Of a stretch of DNA of 64,000 nt, positions 39,685-50,155 are shown one piece after another. The stretch comes from Serinus canaria (Eukaryota; Chordata; Aves; Passeriformes; Fringillidae), in NCBI RefSeq assembly GCF_022539315.1, contig NC_066319.1, positions 29,288,093 to 29,352,092 on the forward strand. Reading direction: 5' to 3'. The position numbers were made by a program, and so were the translations under genes. Each line of letters opens with the position of its first letter. The stretch's first letter is position 1. The notes beneath the pieces are model-generated. The model had not been told where the DNA came from. It saw only the letters and a program-made list of their open reading frames with translations, and searched no databases.

Positions 39685-39765
39685 GCTGCAGAAGGAATTC
39701 GAACTAAGCCAGGTCTCACGTTTCTGATTTAAACCACTGATCTGCAGGACCACAGTAAAAAGTTC
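39685..39765 (-). repeat. Ancient tRNA-derived SINE head
   Basis: The minus strand carries GATCAGTGGTTTAAATC (A-box-like, about 39728-39745) and TTAGTTCGAATTCC (B-box core GTTCGAATTCC, 39693-39703). Their spacing fits a tRNA-type internal pol III promoter. The rest is too diverged to assign a family. Confidence 0.55.
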
Positions 39766-40017
39766 TGTATTCACCCACACTGAAATATGAGCTAATCTTA
39801 CTCTTAAACATTTTTAGGGCATAAGGAAAAAATCAACTTCAAATTCTCACAGTACTTTACACCTACATGCCATCAACTGAAATTCAGTGACTGACCCATG
39901 CATGCTCTCAAGCTTAATGCAGTTAGAGGAATACAGGAGAAAGCTGAGGTGTGCAGCAGGATTCATGGAAACCCATCCTGCTTTGCACTGGAAGGTGGAG
40001 CACATACTCAATGGCAC

Positions 40018-40086
40018 TTTTTCTCAGTGGAGGTAAGATTCATAGCAGCTGAGAGGCAGCAACTTCTAACCACTCAACTATGACTG
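40018..40086 (-). repeat. Ancient tRNA-derived SINE head (Ser/Leu-like)
   Basis: The minus strand reads TAGTTGAGTGGTTAGAAG (an A-box close to the TGGCCGAGTGGTTAAGG of Ser/Leu tRNAs), then CTGCCTCTCAGCTG, then TATGAATCTTACC in the B-box position. It lies about 260 bp from the similar unit at 39.7 kb in the same orientation, so the two could be pieces of one older locus. Confidence 0.5.
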
Positions 40087-41471
40087 TAATCACTTCTGTT
40101 TTTGTGCTTCTCATTCTATAGATGAATGATTCCCAGCAAATGTACCTGAAGGGTTTTTGTATTACAAATCATTGATTAAAGATTCTAAGTCACATCATGT
40201 CTTCAGAAAGAAACCACAACAAAGCAGTAAAACTTTGTACGCTCTCATCATGGTAATTAGGATGTGAGGAATGGAGATTCTCTTAAACTGATATATAGAG
40301 GTCTTTGAATGTTCCTGCTGACAGTTTTCAACCTTTCTGTAGTCTAGATCAAGTGATTATGCATATGTCATTCAAGTTGGGACTTCCACAGACACATACA
40401 TTCTCTGTGACACTCTTTTACTGAGAGATCTATCTTTTGATTAAAAAGCCGTTAAAATTTGGCTGGATGTTATTACGTCACTACTTCCCACTTGGTGAAA
40501 TACAGCATCAAAATTAGTAGAGGCCAACATGGCAACTGTTATCGTGAAATCTAACTGTTCCACACCACCACAACCCTGCCTCCTGCACAAACAATCGGGG
40601 TATCATTTCCTCTAATGGTTAATATCATTCATCCCAGGCCCTGTAATGATGGTGCACTTCCTTCTGCTCTCTACAACCAGAAGGGCTTTTCCTTCCACTG
40701 AAGCACAAGAGTGCAGACTCCACAACTGTTAAGAGCACACAGTTACAAGAAATGTGAATACAGAGCAGGCACAAGAATGAGATCCTATTTTGAGAAGGCT
40801 TGTTTTTCCCTACAACATGCATTAATGAGTTTTATCAAGGTTGCTCCTCTTTTTGGTGCCCTCTGTTGACCTATCCTGAAGTATGTTGTCTTCTAGCAGG
40901 TTAAGGAACAGGAGCTCCCTCTCTCCTTTGAGAGTACGTACAGCTAATGATGGTTTTATGAAAACTGAAGTAGTAACTCAAAGACAGAACAGACTGAAGG
41001 AATAAAAAGCTTCCCACAGAATGCTTAGCTGGTGAAGAGGATTACAGGGTCTCTGCTGGAGCAGATTCTTAAAATGCAGCTGAGACATGAAGTCCAGCAG
41101 CAAAATAAAGAATTAAAAACAAACAACTCCAGCTGTTTCATTATTGAGCTCATGAACTATGCACTAGAACCAGTGACTTAAGCAACTCTATCAACCCTGA
41201 CACTGAAGTCAGAGATGCCCAAGGCTCAGACCTGGAGGCAAAATCCTGTGGCTCACTGAGCTCTTTTGTCCCATCATGGAAGGGTTCCTGATATTGGCCC
41301 TAAATGCCAATCAAACCTTAAGGGGAGAATAGTAATTAATATCAAAGCAAACACAGATGCAAATCTCACTGTGCTTCCCTGTATCATCAAGACTATAGCA
41401 AAATAATGCAGCAAAAGCTACACTGTAGCATCTCCTTATCTCCATAAACCAAGAAGAGAACTACATTAGAA

Positions 41472-41770
41472 AATCAGAAAATCACAGAATGGGTAAGCCT
41501 GGAAGGGACCACAGTGGGTCATCTGGTCCAACCTCCCTGCTCAAGCAGCGTCATGCTAGAGCACATTGCACAGGATTGCATCCACATGGTTCTTGAATAT
41601 CTCCAGTGACAGAGACTTCATAATATCTCTGGGCAATTTGTTCCAGTGCAGGCTCACTCACACAGAAAAGAAGTTTTTCCTCATGTTGATGTGCAACTGT
41701 CTGTGAATCAGTTTTTGCCCATTGTCTCTTGTCCTACTGCTTGACACCACCAAGAAGAGCCTGACTGCAT
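41472..41770 (-). mobile_element. CR1 LINE, 5'-truncated 3' fragment
   Basis: About 300 bp read in reverse complement match the 3' end of chicken-repeat-1. The plus strand opens with AATCACAGAATGGG, the reverse complement of the CR1 3' tail. It continues through the familiar avian segments GGAAGGGACC, TCATCTGGTCCAACCTCC, a CTCTGGGCAATTTGTTCCAG-type block, AAGAAGTTTTTCCTCATGTTG and TTGTCTCTTGTCCTACTGCT. This is the 3' UTR and the end of the reverse-transcriptase region; no usable frame remains. The element runs on the minus strand, the same sense as RAD51B. Several substitutions against the usual sequence indicate moderate age. Confidence 0.95.
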
Positions 41771-42207
41771 CCTATAGCTTTAAAACTACACAGAGGAAGT
41801 GTTTTAGAAACTTATTTAACAGCAACTTGATTCATAAACTCATGGTTCCTGCACAACAGGTATGTTTAGGCTTCACAGAATATACTTTTTTATTTTAATT
41901 AAGTCACCAACCCTAACCATTAGTATATACATAAATCAACAAATAAACAAATCTAAACCAACCAACAGCCTCTGATCTCTGGGGGCTCCTCAATTCATTT
42001 GATAATTCTTCAGTATTCTCACTCCATGTGGCACCAGGACTGAAAAAAGGAGATTTGAAGGGAGAGAAGTAATAAACTACAGAACTGATCTTACTGAGGC
42101 GAAGAGAAGGTCAATTCGTTATTTTCCCCCATAGAAATACTGAAATATTAAGGAAAATAATAATACTTGAAATATTAAGGAGAAAAAGTTGCAGAAGAAT
42201 AATCAAG

Positions 42208-42326
42208 CCCCAAATTTAAAAAAAGGTAAACTGAGGCTGGAAGAATAAAACGATTTAACCACAATATGTCAAGAGATCAAAGGCAAAGCACGGAAGAGAA
42301 GCTGAAGGTTCCAGCTTCAAACCTTC
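42208..42326 (-). repeat. MIR-like SINE fragment
   Basis: The plus strand shows AAAGGTAAACTGAGGCTGG, then ACGATTTAACC, then CAAAGGCAAAGCACGGAAG and TTCCAGCTTCAAACC. This is the order of the reverse-complement MIR core (ATGAGGAAACTGAGGC, GGTTAAGTGACTTGCC, AAGGTCACACAGC, ATTCGAACCC). It is diverged but collinear over about 115 bp. Confidence 0.65.
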
Positions 42327-42837
42327 CACTTCTAAATGAAAGTAGGACAATCCTGTGGGTGGGAGATATTATGGTAGCCCAGTGTTCTCCAGCCTCCGCA
42401 ACACAAAAGCCTACTTCTGCTCAACAGCTTAAAAGAATTCAAGATCAGAGCAACAAAGAAGAAAAGGTCAGACTAAACTCATTGCTCACACTGTGCACTA
42501 AAAATATACAATGCTATGACAAACCACTTGATGAACACAAATGGCAGAAGACTGAACACTGGCCTCCCCGGATCTAGTGCAAGTTTAGAGACAAATTTAA
42601 ACACAAAATAATTCTGACTTTTTCAAACAAATATTTGAAAGTACTAGCTGAGACTGAAGAGGCCCAAGACAGCATTCCTTTTTTTTGCTTGACACTTTGT
42701 GCAGGGTGGGAGGAGGATACTGTTCTTGCTCATACCAACACGGCCCTGAATTTTTTCCACGAAAGATGGAGTTTGGCTTTGATGTCTGCTAGAGGAAGTC
42801 AGAGCTTGCAGCTGACAAATACATTAATAGCATAGGC

Positions 42838-42890
42838 ACTGGTGGACTAGAAGGAGCCTCAAGTAGGTCATCTTGTCCTATGTCTTTGCA
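42838..42890 (-). mobile_element. Possible CR1 LINE remnant
   Basis: A short stretch reading CTAGAAGGAGCCTCAAGTAG followed by GTCATCTTGTCC resembles the reverse-complement CR1 motif GGAAGGGACCTCAAGAGGTCATCTAGTCC. It degrades quickly on both sides, so this is a tentative call. Confidence 0.45.
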
Positions 42891-44194
42891 GCACACAAAT
42901 GAAACACAAATTCCCCTGTACACCTAGTGCTAAAATACACAGGCTTAGAATTAGTTTCTAAAGACTTTTTATATTAGGTAAAATTTAGTCATGTGAACTT
43001 CACAAAAAGAGCAAATATAACACAGTCACAGACACAGATAACTTGTTTTAAAAAACCCATTACCAGTCATACAAAATATTTCTACTGCTCATGAAGCTTA
43101 ATGCAGCTTGAACCTTTTTTTTTAAATAAGATATTATTTTAATTGGGTAAGAGCTATTTTTTTAATATTTAAATGATAAAGCATTAATTCTTAGGCTACT
43201 CCTGGGCTTGTCTGACCACCCCAGCAATGTAAAATAACTTTAGACTTCTCCAAGTTGTCTTTGACTGAAAGAACTAAACAGAGGCTATTCCATAAAGCAA
43301 GAATGGAAGTGAAGCAGTAACGTCCACCATCATCCTCAGACTATCCCCTCTGATGTCAGAGTTTGAGAGATAGCTATGCAAAAATGGTGAACTAAAAACT
43401 GAGTTTGGGTCCTAGGGAAGAAGTGACAGCATCAGATGTCTGAGGATTTAAGAGCTAAAAGAAAATATTATTGGTCCTAGCTCCTTCAGCTGATAACCTG
43501 ACAAGTATGTAAAGGCCAAATGAATGCAAGGACTCAGACTATCAGCAGAGAAACTTTGGTATTGTATTTATCACTTTTTTTGTGGAAACTATGCCTTTTT
43601 TTTTTTTTTTTGTCTATCTGGAAGCAAAAGTATGCACAGGTCTGGGAATTTAGCTGGACATAACCATTTCCTGCAAGAAATACCAACAAACAGTTCATGA
43701 ATTCTTACATTGCTACATATGTGGTGGGATTTTACAGCCAGCACTGCTTTTATAAATCCATTAACATTCTCTTAAAAATCTAACATATTTTTAGGACACA
43801 AGTTTTCATGCACTAGATTACAGCTTTACAGATGACAAACTCTGAGCCTGAAACAGCTTGACAATGTCCTTTCAGCTAGTTCATCAGATTAACTTTCTGT
43901 CACACATCACATGAACAGCTTCCTTGGTTTCTTGCAAAACCCAAGCAATTCCCAAGCACAATCAGAAGCAAAAAAAAGAGGACACTATAACAGTCCAGTT
44001 CTTTCTAATGGCACATTTAGTTCAAAAATTTCATTTCTGCCTCCATCTAAGAAAGATTACCCTTTTAGCAAACCATTTATAGTGAAGGGACTCTCATTTC
44101 AGATAGGATTAAAACAACATATTAGACATATACAAACCAAGAAGTCTGAGTTGCTTACAGGACTAAAAATGTGTTATGGGTCCTTTCACATCTA

Positions 44195-44398
44195 GGTCAC
44201 TGGTTCAAATTCAGCTTTAGCTGGTGATGAGTGACATGGAACAATGAGGTAAGAACCCAGCCACAAATCTGGCCTCTTATCCCTGACTCTGCAACATACA
44301 CTCTTTGTGCACTTGGGCTACTCGCCTAACTACTCTTTCCTGTAAATTCTACAACTGTAAAAGAGTAGTAAGTATTATTACTATCATACCAGCTCTAG
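44195..44398 (+). repeat. MIR-like SINE, fairly complete
   Basis: TCACTGGTTCAAATTCAGC (B-box side) is followed, after a diverged stretch, by GACTCTGCAAC. Then come TTGGGCTACTCGCCTAACTA, CTCTTTCCTGTAAATTC, AACTGTAAAA and TATTATTACTATCATACC. These match, in order, the MIR core and tail (CTTGGGCAAGTCACTTAACC, CAGTTTCCTCATCTGTAAAATG, AATAATAGTACCTACC). MIR-type SINEs predate the bird-mammal split, so the divergence is expected. Confidence 0.7.
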
Positions 44399-45450
44399 AA
44401 GACAAATTAATTTAGGATTCTGAAAGGGCAAAAGATTATCAGAAGTTTATTGCTGCTTTCAGGCTGTTCAAGAGCTAATATCCAAATACATTAAGGGGGA
44501 ACTTTCTCAGGACAGGTCAACACCGTGATGTTAAAAGAACACACCAAAACCCACTGGCTACACCTGAGTCTTTTGATAGGAAGATAAACATGGAAATCAG
44601 ATGTTGAATGAGCCTGAAATTTCACATTTACTCGCAGATAGACAGCAGGGGTTAAAAGTGATGAAAAACAGAAATCCAGAAGCAGTCATTTTAGAAACAG
44701 GAAAGACATAGGGAGAAAAGCCTGCAGCATGGAGATGCACTGTGTTCTTCCATTACACAGCACAGCAAATAAATGCCATATCAATGTTAGTCAAGAAAGG
44801 AGGGAAGGGAGAGAAGGAAAGGAGTTTATCATCCCTACATCCCTTGATAAAACTTGAATTTCCAAAGGAGCCTGCACTGCTGATGTCTGTACTATTCTTG
44901 TCCTGTGGCAAAACAAACATGTCCATTTTCAACAAGCGTGATGCTGACACATTTTGCTACTTCAGATCCTTAATTAAAACCAAGGAATGAGAGCAACAAA
45001 GGAATAGAACACAGAGCACCAATATATTTTAACTCAATAAGCTCAAAGGTGAAAAGCAGTGGTGGTAGTGTAGGCACAACATGATAGATTCATGAAAAAC
45101 CTGTAACTGCTAGAAAAATCATTATGCCATCTCTTGAGTAGCTCTGATTCTAGAATATTCTGGAACTATATCTTGTACACAGCACTGAGAATCTTTCATA
45201 TGTACTGGGAAATTCAGAAACATTTCAACTATTCCATGTGTTTTTCCTAAGTATCTTCAAATATTTTAGCCACAGGACAAAAATATGTTTTACTGAAAAC
45301 ATATTTTGTCATTATTCCCACATCAGAGTCAGCTGTGCCTTTCTTTCCAGAGGAAGCTCATCCATAGCAATTCTAAAGGGCAAGGAGAAGCACAAGCACT
45401 GTGATCAAGACAAATTAATAAGACTATGCACAAAAACTTTGTGCCAAGAA

Positions 45451-45531
45451 GGAAATTATAAAGGTGAAAAATTATGCCTTTATAAAAAGGTGAAAAAAGG
45501 TGGAAATTATAAAGGTGAAAAATTATGCCTT
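45451..45531 (+). repeat. Partial 51-bp tandem duplication (30-bp perfect repeat)
   Basis: A 30-bp block starting GGAAATTATAAAGG recurs exactly at 45451-45480 and 45502-45531. The spacer itself contains a shorter related piece (TATAAAAAGGTG). The 51-bp period is a multiple of three, so the surrounding 116-codon open frame (45238-45588) survives it with a repeated peptide. That frame has no recognisable domain and is not called as a gene. Confidence 0.85.
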
Positions 45532-46796
45532 CCAAATCTAGTTACCAAAGTTCATATCTTTCTGCCAGAGGTAGGCAGCAGTATTTGATACACGTACTTC
45601 ACAGATACTTTGGCTGTGGGTGGAACCTACAAAAGCCACAGGGACAATTCTAAAATTATTTAATGGGCCATGCTTTGCCAGACTCCTATTGACAAAATTA
45701 TGAAGTAAACACATCAATCAGTGTTAAGGCATTGCACTGAAGTTACCTGCTACTCCCTAACATTCCGTTTAAATCTGCCTTTAACCTCTTTCCCTTGTCC
45801 ACTGAAATGAGTTGCAGAAATAATGCCAGTTTTAACAACTGCTTAGTTATTTTTGCCACTGAGCTGTACTTGTGTAAAGTCAGACCAGCTTGAGACAACT
45901 GTGTGTGATCAACCAGAACACAGAGAAGCTGATCAGAACCACCAGAAAGTGCAGCAAGGAGACCAAGAGGGGAAATAACCATGTGAAGTGGAAAGTCTAC
46001 ATGCAACTATCATGCCTTTGCAAGACAGATGTGCATTGCTGTGCATCATACATTTGGGTCTATGCACAAGCTGAATGCTAAATAACAAATTTTTCTGCAT
46101 CTGCCCCTCGAGGGTACTCTGACTATTCTTTGCAAGTGGGGAAAACCAAAATTATAATATTGTCTTGTAAACCTTGATTCAGAATTATCTTTTCTTCTTA
46201 GCACACTAAGTCCTCACTATTACTCAAAAAAGTGCTTTTCTCTAATTCTATGCAGAAAACAGAAGCCCGAAGATGTGAAGTAATATGGCATCACAAAAAT
46301 CTCCGTATTACATTCACACAACAGAGAGATGCAGTCTGAGGCACTGTACTTGAAAACCAAACAAGTGTAATTCAAGGAACAGGACTGAGGATCTGCTTCC
46401 CTTCCTCTGTAAGCAGTTGCTTCTCCTTGGAATCTACGATAACCATTAGATAAGATGAAATTTGCAGACTAGCCTGTGTATTTCTTCTTGCAGCAGCTTT
46501 AGAAGACTGACAAAGTGCTTTAAATGCATGTGAGCAACAGTACAAGGCTGAGAAACTGACATGGCTCAAAAATACATTCTCAGCCTTTAGAAAGTGTCTG
46601 ATCCTTTTAGCAATTCCACATACTCTCTTTTTAATTAAAAATGGATTTTCAGAGAAACTGGAAAATAATTTTGTTTCAAGACTGTGTTAGGTTAGTCTTG
46701 ATAAATTGACTCTCTTAGCCCCCTGTATTTCAGAAGACTGCAAGTTACAGTGTGGATCTGTGGCCGTGTAGAGTTTCAGTTCTGATAGAAGGGATT

Positions 46797-46802
46797 CCTT
46801 AC
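46797..46802 (-). promoter_or_regulatory. RAD51B: 5' splice site (donor) of the RAD51B exon
   Basis: The minus strand reads GAAG|GTAAGG with GT at 46802-46801, a good match to the vertebrate donor consensus. It splits the Gly codon after base 1, the phase I recall for the human exon 8/9 junction. Confidence 0.9.
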
Positions 46803-46899
46803 CTTCAGACAGGGACAAATCATCAGCTGGAGACACCAGGTCTGCCCGGACCCCAGGGCCACTGCTCAGCGCTGTGGTTATCTGATTCGTCAAGATAAC
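46803..46899 (-). CDS. RAD51B: RAD51B internal coding exon (97 bp, matches human exon 8)
   Basis: RAD51B is a RAD51 paralogue and ATPase of the BCDX2 complex (RAD51B-RAD51C-RAD51D-XRCC2), which supports RAD51 filament assembly in homologous recombination in the nucleus. Read on the minus strand in phase 0, the exon encodes 32 residues. They begin VILTNQITT, end ADLVSPADDLSLSE, and leave one base (G) for the next codon. The LTNQ strand end carries the Asn-Gln pair that, in RecA-fold recombinases, senses nucleotide and leads into DNA-binding loop L2. From memory, the human protein has the same 32-residue block starting at Val253 and the same 97-bp exon length. The middle (ALSSGPGVR) differs from human, while both ends are nearly identical. 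The flanks are a polypyrimidine tract with CAG at 46900-46925 and GAAG|GTAAGG at the 3' end. The Walker A and B motifs lie in upstream exons outside the window. The open frame continues past the donor into intron, and that part is not coding. Confidence 0.96.
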
Positions 46900-46926
46900 C
46901 TGCAAACAGACAAGGAGAGGGGGATG
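46900..46926 (-). promoter_or_regulatory. RAD51B: 3' splice site (acceptor) of the RAD51B exon
   Basis: On the minus strand, about 20 nearly uninterrupted pyrimidines run into TTTGCAG immediately before the first exon base at 46899. AG is at 46901-46900. This strong acceptor fixes the exon start, so the TTG codon that an ORF caller picks a few bases upstream is intronic. Confidence 0.9.
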
Positions 46927-48552
46927 GGAAATGAATTTTTATAGCTTCTGGAAGGCAGAGAGAAGCCCAGGACTGGAATCCTCCAGGCACAGCATCAAGA
47001 TGACCCTCTATTCTGATCTTCAGCAAATTCAACACTCAGAACATTTTGAACTACCTGCAGAAACTGAATGAGTCAATTGCAAGAAGCGGAGGAAAAGGGA
47101 TACTGTTAAAAGTATGAAATACTGAACAACAGTATGCTGATACATTTAGGCACCTTAAATGAAGCTACTGCTCTGAAGAGCTTCATCTTTTGCTCATATT
47201 CCATGAGCATTTTGATGCTCCTTACAAAAACCCACCACTTTCTTCATAGTCAAATAGGAAATCTATTTTCCAAGAAATTTCAACACAATTTCCACACTTT
47301 CTTCCTTTGGCTGAAACACAGTGCCATGGAGGAAGGTGTGGTAGGGGTACACTCCCATTGATCTGAAGCACAAAAGCACTAATTGTTACAGGGCTATCTT
47401 TACAAAAGGGGATTTTTTAGTGTTTTTCAGGATCACAAGATTCTGATAACAAAACTATAGTAGCTGCAGCGCTCTCCTCTGACAGCATGAGCAACAGTCA
47501 TGCCCACAAGAGATGAACAATCTCTTGTACTTTTGAACACATCATGTAACAGAAAACATTAAGCAAACAGTGCAAACACCACAGAGAGAAGAACATAGCT
47601 ATAGCCACAGTTATCTTGCAATGCTTTGGTCTCTAAGCAGCTGCACTTTTTGCAATAACAGTTGGTCTCCACTTTGCTGACTGACTAACTTCAAAACTTA
47701 ATTTTTTTTTTTAATCAAAATGATTCTTCTACTTGCACTGAGAGCAGAGAAACGCCAAACAAACTCTCTTTCAAATTAATGGCCTGTCTTGAGCTGTATT
47801 TGACACAGGTGAAAGGGACAAAGGAATCCAACACAATACTTGGTTGAATGCAGTCTCACTGGAATTTACTGGCATAAATTAACAGATAACCATTGCTAAA
47901 AGGAAGAGGAATTTCTCTGCCGTTCTCTCCACTACTTGTCCCTCCCTCTGATCATGCCTTCTTCCTGCTTTCTAACACTTTCAGCAGTAAGACATGACAC
48001 ACTGTCCCCTTTCTTTTCCCATTGTGAGACCCCACACAAGCTGTGTCAGACCAACGAGTTGTGACCACAGAGTGCTGCTGCAGGGTATTGTGTCTTCTTC
48101 AGGCAGCCTGACATGAGGTGCCAGCAGTGTGATGGAGTATGTGACCTTTCCAAGACTCTACCTCCCTGCTCATGCCAGCCCACCCAGCTCTGTGCTGCAA
48201 ACAGGATGATGGTGCCTGAGAGCTTTATGGACTGTATCAACAGGACTAAATTGAGAAGTGTGTAAGTTCAAATCTACGCTTACTCAACAGGAATTCAAGA
48301 CCTTCAGAACTCCACAGTGATGTCTCTCATACTCATCTGCTTTGACTACAAGTTCTGAACAAACCTGAGCTAGCTGTGACTACTCTGCACAGCTTAACCA
48401 CAGGATGCACCTTTGGGACTGGGCATTTATGATCACTGCAGTGTACACAGACATGGTAGCTAAAAGCCTTGCTTGGTCATACACCTTGGTACACACAACT
48501 CCTTGCTGCCACTGATGGCTGACTTGTTCTTAAGATTACAGGGTAGGATAAT
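46927..48552. other. Intronic block without genes
   Basis: I see nothing beyond a T-rich run near 47702 and short frames without similarity. Confidence 0.55.
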
Positions 48553-48938
48553 TGTCACCGACATGTTTTATGAAAAATCCTTTCCTTAGGATTTTTCCCC
48601 TCCTGAGAAACTGAGAGGCCTCAGGAACAAACTGGAAACAATTCTTATCTGTTGCTGTGGAATGCAACAGGGGAATCTGTGATTGGCCTCGTCAGGCTGT
48701 TTCCAATTAAGGGCCAATCACAGTTCACCTGTCCGGCCGGTCTCGGTCTGGGAGAAGACCTTTGTTATTAATTCCTTTTCTATTCTTAGCTTAGCCTTGT
48801 AGCGAAATCCTTTCCTCTATTCTTTTAGTATAGTTTTAATATATTATCTATCTTAGAATAATAAATCAAGCTTCTGATACATGGAGTCAACTTTCTTGTC
48901 TCTTCCCTCATCCTGGGACCCTTGTGAACGAGACCACA
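48553..48938 (+). mobile_element. Solo LTR of a songbird endogenous retrovirus, flanked by a perfect 7-bp repeat
   Basis: The 386-bp element starts TGTC and ends CACA, with the direct repeat GGATAAT on both sides (48546-48552 and 48939-48945). A duplication abutting TG and CA marks integrase-mediated insertion. Seven bases is one or two more than the usual 4-6, so one base may match by chance. Inside are an A/T-rich hairpin at 48573-48596, a perfect 12-bp inverted repeat (48677-48688 with 48712-48723) whose arms each hold a CCAAT box, an AT-rich TATA-like stretch near 48834-48848, and AATAAA at 48860-48865. Promoter and poly(A) order give plus orientation, antisense to RAD51B. No internal retroviral genes are present, as expected after LTR-LTR recombination. 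I recall this LTR type as abundant in songbirds; the exact family name is not assigned. Confidence 0.9.
48860..48865 (+). terminator. Poly(A) signal AATAAA of the 48.5-kb LTR
   Basis: AATAAA lies about 75 bp before the LTR end, the normal place for the R-region poly(A) signal. It faces antisense to RAD51B transcription, so it should not truncate the host transcript. Confidence 0.65.
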
Positions 48939-50128
48939 GGATAATTCAATTTATTAGTAAAGAAAAAAAAAAGTCACTTTTCCCTTTTTTCTTGCTACGA
49001 TATTTATCTTCCATTTTAGTGAGCTAGTTCATCCTTGTGATAGGATGGGCATCAAAACCAGTTCATGGCAAATGAAAGAAGTAAGCAGCCAAGAGTCAGT
49101 AGGAGTAAGAAAGGATGTGAGACCTTTCCTTCTTGAAACCGTTCTCACTTTGTTTCCACTGTGTCACAAAAGCCCCAGACTCACATATCCATAGTATCCA
49201 GTACTACAAAATGTGCTGAAACAGAAGACACCAACAAACTTATACTCACACGTACTGGTGAGGTATGAAGTTTTCATTGGCACACTTTGCAATGATCACA
49301 TTATTAACAAGTATCAAGCTCTCTAAGTGATTCAGTCACCCCAGACTCGTGCCAAGATAATCTTTGTGCTGTGCCATCACGTATTTATTACTTATGCACC
49401 ACATTTTAAAGAAATGTTACCATGATTAAGGAATGTTTTTAATAGAAAAAAATACCTAAGCACACTATATTTCATATAGCTTTCCTTCAAAGGAAACTAA
49501 CTTCGAAGGCTTCCAAAAAAAAAAAAAAGAAAAATGAATAGGAAGAATAATGCAACTGCTTTTTTTTTAATCTTCCAGATGCCTCCTTAACCAGGAACTC
49601 CACAGCACTGTTAGCTGTAAGACTAAAAGTCTTCACCTTTTATGTTTAACTCAAGCTATGCCTCTTAACCTAGATTTCATTTTCTGATGTATCCTTCAGT
49701 AACTATTCAATACTAATATCCTAGATTCCCTCTTATACTGTTTAAAAAAATCAGAGTCCTACCAAAGTAAATGTTCCTCTCTGACTTGCTCTGCGGATGG
49801 AAATTAAGTATATTCTGAGTTCCATGACTTCACTGACAGTTACACATTTGCTTAAATACATATCTAAATACTACCTTGAATTAGTACACTTTCTCTGAGA
49901 TGAAGCCATATGCATATACAGAATGCTTATTTTGTAATTAATTGAAAATTATTCCCCTTTTCTCCAAGCCTACAGAACCAACATCGAAGGTTCTCCCATA
50001 AGACAAGTCCAGCCACAAGACAAGGCTGTTAGCTAAGCACTAAATTTGGCATCAAATTCCCTGTCACACTTCTGCAGCCTCACCTACTGCAAAATTCTTT
50101 CCTCAGGTACAGGTATTCCTATTATCAT

Positions 50129-50155
50129 CTATATATACACACACACACACACAGA
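50129..50155. repeat. (TA)n(CA)n microsatellite
   Basis: ATATATA is followed by about nine CA units, then AGAG. A 74-codon minus-strand frame that ends here is a by-product of the repeat. Confidence 0.8.

Larger units (their letters stand above)
38302..46796. other. Intronic block, the most repeat-rich part of the window
   Basis: It holds two tRNA-derived SINE heads, the CR1 copy, two MIR-like copies, T16 at 43.6 kb and the 51-bp duplication, with unremarkable DNA between. From 45532 to the exon donor nothing further was recognised. Confidence 0.55.
1..46802 (-). other. RAD51B: RAD51B intron after the exon (partial, at least 46.8 kb)
   Basis: This is inferred intron, because it lies downstream (minus strand) of the exon's donor. 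The next exon expected from human is about 104 bp and encodes a block with a conserved Asn-Thr-Trp-Ser-His. A by-eye search of the minus strand did not find it, so the intron probably runs past the left edge, but a short exon could have been missed. It contains LTR, CR1, hAT-like and SINE pieces, listed separately. Confidence 0.75.

Noticed and set aside
46687..46802. Continuation of the RAD51B open frame past the donor.
   Set aside because: The sequence after GAAG|GTAAGG no longer resembles RAD51B, and the splice site is strong. It is intron read-through.
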